Shown piece by piece: positions 57,333 through 64,000 of a DNA stretch of 64,000 bases; positions within the stretch are counted from its first letter, which is position 1, and each line of letters starts with the position of its first letter. Made by a program: the position numbers and the translations under genes. Source of the DNA: Hsuehochloa calcarea (taxonomy: Eukaryota > Streptophyta > Magnoliopsida > Poales > Poaceae); NCBI GenBank assembly GCA_036346395.1, contig JAYEVG010000033.1, forward strand, positions 124,001-188,000. Direction: 5' to 3'. The notes under the pieces were generated by a model. That model saw only the letters and a list, made by a program, of their open reading frames with translations, had not been told where the DNA came from and did no database searches.

Positions 57333-57974
57333 CTACACACAGCCGGGCAGGTAGGCGGTGCTGCACATGCTTTGCAAGAGCATTACGTAGATGCAAGACA
57401 CATCATCAGTACACACATGAGAACCACGTGTGCATGCAGCCCTGCATGTTGATGTCATGGCTTCTAAACATGCATGTACTACCAACGAGAGCACGAGCAC
57501 CAGCCAGAGGTAATTATTTTCTTGGCCCCAGTACTCGGGCAGATCGACCTGGTCTCCTCCATGGAGAAGGGCGATGATCCATGGCGGCGCACAACCACAC
57601 CCACACCTGATGGATGGAGCAGAGCGATGACAGTGTGGCCACGGTGTCACGAGCACTGGCCCAAGCAGCAGCGTCCATGCCCTGGGCAGCGGTAGCGACG
57701 CACGCTGGCTAGGCGTCTCGAGGGACGGCGGAGAAGATCGGAAATGCATCGCCCAAGCCCTGTCGAGGTGGAGCGACTCGGCGATGACATCGCGCGGTAA
57801 GGAGGCGTGCTTGGCGATGAGGGCAACAACCTGAGGGACGGCAATGCCCGCGCTTTGAAAGGTAGTGGCAACGCTGGACGGACGGCGACACGCTCTAGAC
57901 AAAGTGATGAGACAGCCACAAGGGCAATACGACGGTAGCCGTATGGTGACAGCACATGAACATGCAGCCCTCAC
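57333..57974 (-). CDS. Unrecognised 213-codon ORF
   Basis: An intronless ORF from ATG at 57974 to a stop at 57333, cysteine- and leucine-rich, e.g. VPQVVALIAKHASLPRDVIA near residue 47. No domain is recognised. The GC-rich sequence is open in more than one frame, and the ATG codons at the start lie beside the CACTA end, so it may be a chance ORF or a fragment of a host gene disrupted by the element. Its codon use was not distinguishable by eye from the other frames. Confidence 0.25.
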   Translation of the reverse strand: MRAACSCAVTIRLPSYCPCGCLITLSRACRRPSSVATTFQSAGIAVPQVVALIAKHASLPRDVIAESLHLDRAWAMHFRSSPPSLETPSQRASLPLPRAWTLLLGPVLVTPWPHCHRSAPSIRCGCGCAPPWIIALLHGGDQVDLPEYWGQENNYLWLVLVLSLVVHACLEAMTSTCRAACTRGSHVCTDDVSCIYVMLLQSMCSTAYLPGCV

Positions 57975-58138
57975 TACTACAAAAAGGTCATCACAGACGG
58001 TTCGGAACAGTCATCACAGACGGTTTTTAAACCGTCTGAATTTGTACGTCTGTAATGACAGGTAGTTATCACAGATAATTTTTTAACCGTCTGTAATAAG
58101 GATCAACACAGACGATTTTTGTTAAAAAAGCGTCATCC

Positions 58139-58305
58139 ACTATCACGAGCGGTTCTTGGTTGCAACCGCTCGTGATACATTTATATCACGACGGTTTGTC
58201 AATACAACGATCTATGATAAGCTTTTATGACAGACGGTTGTATTGACAAACCGTCTGTGATATAAATGTATCACAGACGGTTGCAACCAAGAACCGTCTG
58301 TGGAC
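58139..58305. repeat. Long hairpin in the CACTA subterminal region
   Basis: Positions about 58139-58217 and 58229-58305 are inverted copies with a short loop (around AAGCTTTTAT), giving a stem of roughly 75 bp with few mismatches. The left arm contains a smaller perfect 14-bp stem (58141-58154 with 58164-58177). Confidence 0.85.
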
Positions 58306-59179
58306 CACAGACGGTTCTTGGTTGCAACTGTTTGTGATAGTGCCCCTTCACAGACGGTTTCAATAAAAACTGTCTGTGATAGCTCTTTGTACCTAATTAA
58401 TTTTTGTCGCATTTTCAGCTAGCCTCAGGAATTGCTAGCCATGCCCTCTGAAAACAAACAAGCAGAAACAGGTACATCACAGATGAATCTGACAACTGAA
58501 AGTGATCATTTAACTGAAAATCAATTGCAAAAGAATATTTCAAGTATTGTCGGTAGAGTTACAAATTGAATTACAACTACTCAAAGTGAATTATAATATT
58601 GAATCAATTGTTTGAATGTCGTTCATCGGTGTCAACGGCGTGAAACTCTCCGTCGGGGTTAACGATGTCCGCCTTGATGAAGCTGCAGAGCGGCCCTCAA
58701 GCGTACATGACCTCGTTCATATCGAGTGCATTTAACTCTATATCTAAGACCTATCGACAGCAGGAGTAAAGTAGTAAGCATATATATTTAAATTATAATT
58801 AGGAAATAATTATTGTGAGATTGACAAACCTGGGGATCGTGCCTCCTAGAAACAATCAATAGCCGCATATGATGGTATACGTAGAATGCGCATAGGTGAT
58901 CTCATTTTCTTGGCGGCCTTTGCAAAAATAGAATTACATATATAAATGCATCGATTCGAGACGCAATATTACGAAGTATGATATATGATTATTGTGTTGT
59001 AGCGCGTACCGAAAATCGCATCCTGTGAGTCAGTGTGGCGCTCGATCCCTTGTATAGCCCCTTCCTCGGCAACATAGCCGATGAACGACCTACATGATTC
59101 CAAAAAAGTTATCCGCGTCCATTTCAAACGAAGAAAGACTACAATAGAGTTATAATGTGCGGAGGAAATGAACATATTT

Positions 59180-60130
59180 GTTGAGTATTCCTTTAAGAAG
59201 GGTGAAGTCGTGGTTTTTGTTCAGTAGGGAATCAAGGTACAATACCGTATTCCTCTTTGGTACAATGATTAGAAGAATCCAGTGGAACCTACTTATGTAT
59301 GTCGCTATAGTCATAAACCTATGTTCAAACGAAATTTGTATAACAAGTAGTGAAACACTTACTTCTGATTGTAGGGCACCATTATGTACTCCCTGTCGTC
59401 CAGAATAAGCAATCTCATTTTTATATAATTCTTAACGTAGGATGCGTCTTGGTTGATTGTTTGCTCAGAGATCACATGTGGGTCGAGGAAACCCACCGGT
59501 TCTTTGAGTCGACCGGCATATTTCATAATGTATCTGTACATAAGCAATGAGTTGTGATATTTATCGGTATCACGTGAGTATAGAACTTGATTGTAAACAC
59601 TTACAGTGTCCACCATCGTAGAAGTGATGCGTCGAGGGCATTGAGGTTGTATAGGTCGAATAAGTCGTCGAAGCCCACGACGAAGTGGCCCGGCTCATGG
59701 AGAAAATGCTCCATCTTGTAGCTGACGATGATTCCAGTATGGTTCCCTCCTCTCGAGTCTTGCGCAGGTACCAGTCATGCAAAGATTGACAAGCTAGTCA
59801 TGAGTCGTGTAGTTCTGTGTTGGAGACCAACGGACTTCCGAGGGAGTATTTCCCGGGCTTGGCAGGCGCCTAAATGTTCTTCGATATCGATTTCGCCTTA
59901 ACGAGTTGCCTGCATCCCGTCTTCCTGTGAGACGACTCAGGGACCGATATGGTGACACGTTTTTCTTGTCCCTTCAGCGTATTCTCGACGGGAACCGATG
60001 AGGCGGCCTTCTGAAGCGAAGGTTGAGGCGGACTCATAGAGGGTCCTATTGCAGAGGCAGGGTCATGTCGATATCATGTCAGTGTAGGGTCCACGGCGAT
60101 GTCCTTCTTGGGCCACTGGATAAAAGTGTA
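59180..60130 (-). pseudogene. CACTA-associated Ulp1-like (C48 peptidase) protein remnant
   Basis: In shifting frames the minus strand reads CRQLVKAKSISKN, KPGKYSLGSPLVSN, SLHDWYLRKTREEGN, EHFLHEPGHFVVGFDDLFDL followed by YNLNALDASLL, then KYAGRLKEPVGFLDPHVISE and ILDDREYIMVPYNQ. This order is the C-terminal Ulp1-protease-like region of many cereal CACTA proteins. The catalytic His/Asp/Cys part downstream was not readable. Frameshifts and stops are numerous. Confidence 0.6.
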
Positions 60131-60849
60131 CATGGCATCTCCTAGTGTTCTGATTTCTTCGTTTGAGCGAATCTCCAGTAGGATGGCCATGAAATTATCA
60201 TGTACCATGTCCACCTGGACCCTGGCATAACCCTGCGTCAGCTGGGCACCGTGCTACACTGCCCCTTCCTAGTATGGATACACCATACCCCGCCCAACCT
60301 CAATAAGAATGGACCCGACCATCCTCACTTGGAGCTTGCAAGGCGTCAGCTCCTACAAAATGATACACAATTAGCTAGGGCGTCCTATAGGTCTATCTTT
60401 GGAGCATTCCAGAGATGTATATTACATCGATGTTGTTAATCGGTAATTGAACGTCGTCATATCCAGAATTATGTGTGGACGCGACGCTACTCCGATGTCG
60501 AGGAGGACTTGCTCCCAAATTAACGGGGGTGGCTTGCGCCTAGAGGAGTTGATTTACTTGGTTCTGCAGGATTTTTATTTGTGCTTGAAATTTTTCAGTA
60601 AGCACATGTTCCAACCGGGCGTCGTGCTGGTCCTTGGATCTCTTCCTACTCATATATGTGTCAGAGTCATGTCGGAATCTATCCCTCCAAGGTACGTAAA
60701 CCCCAACGCCTCGCGTGCGACCCGGGTGCTCTTTGTTTCACAGGGCCGTAGATAGTGCATCCTTCTCCCTGTCTACTTAGAAGTCAATGCTTCCTGCAAA
60801 AGGACATCATATTATTATAGACACCGTAAAGTTATAGACTTATTAACAA

Positions 60850-61220
60850 CTAAGCCCTCGCTCTTAACCAGGCTCGAGCGCGCTCGTCTGATATATCAGC
60901 AAACGGTCTGGTAGCGGTCTCGTCCTCCGCCGCCCACTGCATGGTTTTACCTGCGTATCCAGCGGTGCCGAGTTTGTGGCGGTGAGTGTTTTGTGCCTGG
61001 AGAGCTCTGTGCGCCGCACTTTGCTCCTGAAATTTGGCCGTCGTCTTCATCTGAACGAAGGCGTCCCATGTATCCCGTGATAAGAAATGATACTTCGTGA
61101 AGGGCGTCCGACCCGTGTTCACGTACTACATGACAAGCGTGCTCTTGAAGGTCCTCCACGCGGGGCACATCGCGAGGAACACCTGCCGTCACACTCGTGC
61201 CTGGTCTGCTTCTGGGAATG
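60850..61220 (-). pseudogene. Transposase_24 domain remnant of the CACTA element
   Basis: The minus-strand ORF at 61122-60850 reads TWDAFVQMKTTAKFQEQSAA, then ALQAQNTHRHKLGTAGYAGK and MQWAAEDE, the conserved core of the plant Transposase_24 family (En/Spm type). It continues in other frames upstream to about 61220. It lies on the same strand and about 1 kb ahead of the Ulp1-like remnant, as expected for one gene. Confidence 0.72.
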
Positions 61221-61479
61221 TGAACGAGACAGAAATTTCAGTCCACTACTGGGCTCTCTCTACATCCGTCAAAGACTTCCAGCTTGGGTTGGTGATGGGG
61301 ACCCGTTCCCTTCCAAGTACCCCGCAGACGGTCCGGAATCTCGCAGCTGCATTCTTTGGACTCAGAGGGATCCCAACGTCACTGACCTCCATGATAGTCA
61401 TGCGGCCCAAGGGCAATTAGGAGATTCCTCTGCCATCTCGCTTGCGTACCACTTTGAGCCTAAATAGAGGGTGCATTAG

Positions 61480-62850
61480 GCGACGTCGCTGACGGCGGCG
61501 AAGAGGGTGCCTCTGCCATCTCGCTTACTTGCTATCTATATAAGTTACGTACGCAATGATTACATAAGCAAATAGAAGTTACCCATTGAGCCTAAATATA
61601 GGATACGTAGTAAAGAAAATATATGAAATTACAAAAAAAACTATAAAATACATGAATAAAGCATAGTTGAATATGACTGTGAAAGATTAGAATTGTTGGT
61701 TTGGTCCTGGTTTTTTCAGTCGGACTGCCTAACATATACCACATGTATATGAAAGAAATCAATATATAGCTAAAATATTGGATGATTTTGAGTGCTCTCA
61801 GAAGGCGAGTAGCAAAAGAATCAATGTTTGTCATCTCAGCCCTTTAGTCTATACTCTTCACAAATTGGATAAGAAAACTATAATTTAAATTTTGAGCTCT
61901 AATCAATGCTTAACTAGACTGACAGAACAATCATGTGCAATTCACTGAAAAAATTAGACAAGAATATTTGATAGCAACAAGCAAACTATTAGAATATGAC
62001 AAGAATCACTGAATTCATTACTTCAAATAAAAAACCAACAAACCTTGAATGATTACTTTGATAGCAGCAAGCAAACTATTAGAGCTCAAAACTAAACTAG
62101 TAATCCTACCAATTTCAGTATTAGACCATCTAAATCATAGAGCAAAATTAAGCCCACATAATGCATTGTTGCCAAGCACAACCAAACCATCACCACCAGA
62201 ACCCACAAGCACAACCAAGCCATCACCACCAGAACCCATGGCAGCATCATGCCACCAACATGATGAAATAGCCTTAAATTCAATTTGCAATCAATGAAAC
62301 TTGTATCAATAGAGTATATTTCGTTCAACAAGCCCAACCGACGCGTAGATAGTTGATACTACTATAAAAATTATTGTATATGCTGAATCAAATGCAATGT
62401 AGAGATGATGTCAACTGAAACAAGTAATATATTTAATCAAGATACAAATTGAACTTGGTTCAACATATTCAGGTCATTCAACACAACCATGAAGCGTAGT
62501 GAATAGAACGACAAATATGAAATATCAGGTCATCTGGATTAAAAAGAAGAGTGGTCAATCTTATGTTAATTCTATAAACAATGTGAAACCTGGGACTAAG
62601 TATCAAACATGTCTATGTGAAATGTGACAATTCCTAAAAAGCATAAAAAGAAGAAAAGGCATGGCTGCTATTGGGTAAATCTGTCCTTGCTCATTTAATT
62701 TTTGTCTATGTACCATCCTAACTGCATCATCTTCTCTATGTATCAATAGCTTGAGTATTGGATAGGATATGGCTACATACTGAACAGGACAACTGCGTCG
62801 AGATCGGGGAGGAGATCCATACCTCAGGGAACATGGCAGGGACAAAGGGA
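61480..62850. other. Internal CACTA or flanking DNA without a readable gene
   Basis: AT-rich. A 30-bp tandem duplication around CCATCACCACCAGAACCCA lies at about 62180-62240. No other feature is supported. Confidence 0.4.
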
Positions 62851-62853
62851 GGC

Positions 62854-64000
62854 TGTCGGTGTATTAGAACCGATCTTACGTAAAGATTATTTGATTCGGG
62901 GGGTCTCCTAGAGATGAAATCACGCAGAGTAGTTAACACGGGATGTTTAGACAGGTTCAGGCCTTCTCCGGAGAGAATAATAACCCTAATCCTGTGTGGT
63001 GTGGTATTCTTTAATGATTGAGTAAGAAGCTAAGACTATTACAGAAAATCGAACTCCCTTCTCTACTCGCCCTTGATGCCCTTATATAGTCGTGAAGGAG
63101 TAGCCGTTTTGCCCTGCGGAAGAGGCGCCTTAATTGAGCCAGTAATGGGCGTGTGATGGCAGTAATTACCGGCGCATTGGCTTCTCCACGCCGTCTGGCC
63201 ATTATCATTCAAAGATAATGGGGTATTTAAGCACAATTACTACGCGGGATAGTAGTGCGTGCAGACCGTTCGGATTCCTTAATCAATTGGACCCACTCGC
63301 CTGTAGGTTTGATTATAAGGTGGTCGTAGTTTACCTGGTCGTAGAAGGACTTACGACCGGTGCAGCGATCGTGAGAAGGACTTGCGACTATGTAGTGGTC
63401 GTAGAAAGACTTACGACCATGTAGTGGTCGTAGAAAGACTTACGACCATAATATAGTCGTAGCAAGACTTACGACTATAGGGGTGATTGTAGAAGATCTT
63501 ACAATCATTTGGTAGGCCTCTCCCTTATAGATATAAGGGGTACTTCTGGGGACTATGTGACATCATATTTACCCATAATAAGAATTATAGATAAAAGATA
63601 AAATGAGGATTATTAGATCCTCGTCATCTAGCCCCCCAGCTTCAAGTGAAAGTAACTTACTTGGTAAAGGTTTCGTAAATGGACTTACGACCATGAGAAT
63701 GTCGTAGAATGATAGTCGAAGGAAAAACTCTTCGATATTTGAGTGCTGCTTTGACCAGGAATTTGCTTGGTCAGGGAGGTTGTTTACGACTATCAAAAAG
63801 TCATAAAAAACCCCTACGACCGTCTGGTGGTCGTAGTAGGGGAATCGGAGAAAAAACTCTTCCGATTGATACTTCCTTCGACTAGAAAGACTTGGTCAAG
63901 AATGTAATTTCGCTTGGAGGTGACAATACACACCTATTTTTCTCGAAGCGGACCATCCGGGAATTGCAACCGCTCTCATAGACTTGTCCGATGAAGCGGT
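62854..64000 (-). mobile_element. Ty3/gypsy-type LTR, minus orientation, runs off the window
   Basis: The plus-strand edge is TGTCGGTGTATTAGAACC at 62854, so the LTR ends ...TACACCGACA on the minus strand. A CTATATAAGG box (minus) lies at about 63083, with a leader and transcription-end-like region between it and the edge. Arrays of CTTACGACCA and GGTCGTAGAAAGAC fill 63310-63500 and 63680-63840. No primer-binding site lies beyond the edge at 62853, so this is the outer end of a 3' LTR or a solo LTR. Confidence 0.6.

Larger units (their letters stand above)
57972..62853 (-). mobile_element. CACTA (En/Spm) element, one end plus degenerate coding region
   Basis: CACTACTACAAAAAGG at 57972 is a CACTA terminus followed by subterminal CACAGACGGTT/AACCGTCTGTG repeats to 58390, the same motif as in the 10264-11708 element. 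Coding remnants lie on the minus strand from about 61220 to 59180. No inverse terminus was found before the gypsy-type LTR at 62854, so the other end is either beyond the window or lost. Confidence 0.7.

Noticed and set aside
62356..62371. CTACTATAAAAATTATTG resembling a CACTA terminus
   Set aside because: It is in the same orientation as the left end at 57972, not inverted as a partner end must be, lacks the leading CA and has no subterminal repeats nearby.

Overview
The window is nuclear DNA from a grass, most likely an Oryza relative. I infer this from intron-rich plant genes with GC-rich 5' exons and from the repeats: a BARE/RIRE1-type solo LTR, Tat- and Tekay-like Ty3/gypsy pieces, SIRE-, TORK- and Ale/Ivana-like Ty1/copia elements, CACTA elements with CACAGACGGTT subterminal repeats, and a hAT transposase of a type common in cereals. 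No bacterial, organellar, rRNA, tRNA or CRISPR feature was recognised. No database search was possible, so family names come from motif recognition.

Layout, left to right. Positions 1-509 hold a decayed GRF zinc-finger gene on the minus strand. Positions 3509-3919 hold a small intronless gene for a WPP-domain (MFP1-attachment-factor-like) protein on the minus strand. From about 5 to 19 kb the DNA is repeat-rich: a Tekay-like gypsy LTR region with an intact 1445-bp CACTA element inside it, a diverged SIRE-type LTR, a gypsy LTR, and a 1592-bp BARE/RIRE1-type solo LTR. Positions 20129-24320 hold the best gene: 15 exons on the plus strand for a mannose-1-phosphate guanylyltransferase alpha-type (GMPPA/KONJAC-like) protein. 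Relative to the family it lacks one base in exon 4, and it has one GC-AG intron. Positions 24687-27613 hold a PPR pseudogene (minus strand) interrupted by a hAT element whose two 5' parts lie tail to tail.

From 28.1 to 56.5 kb is a nest of LTR retrotransposons. A Tat-like gypsy element begins at 28110 and its gag stops at 30376, at a minus-oriented SIRE-type LTR. The rest of gag, protease and reverse transcriptase lies on the opposite strand at 49250-46900, beside a plus-oriented SIRE element. The 5-bp duplications are exchanged: AGGGG (30372) pairs with CCCCT (49246), and ACATT (32157) is nearly complementary to AATAT (56465). The simplest reading is a 22.5-kb inversion made by recombination between two oppositely oriented SIRE LTRs. 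Inside the inverted block are two further copia elements with matching target duplications: 32492-38809 (TTTAT) and 39689-45221 (AATTT).

From 57.3 kb to the end: an unrecognised ORF, one end of a CACTA element with hairpin-rich subterminal DNA and a decayed Transposase_24/Ulp1-like gene on the minus strand, then a gypsy-type LTR in minus orientation running off the right edge. The only genes likely to act for the host are the WPP-domain gene and, if its reading frame is rescued, the GMPPA-like gene, which would take part in GDP-mannose supply for cell-wall polysaccharides, glycoproteins and ascorbate. I found no new operon-like or defence system. The most notable item is the LTR-mediated inversion.
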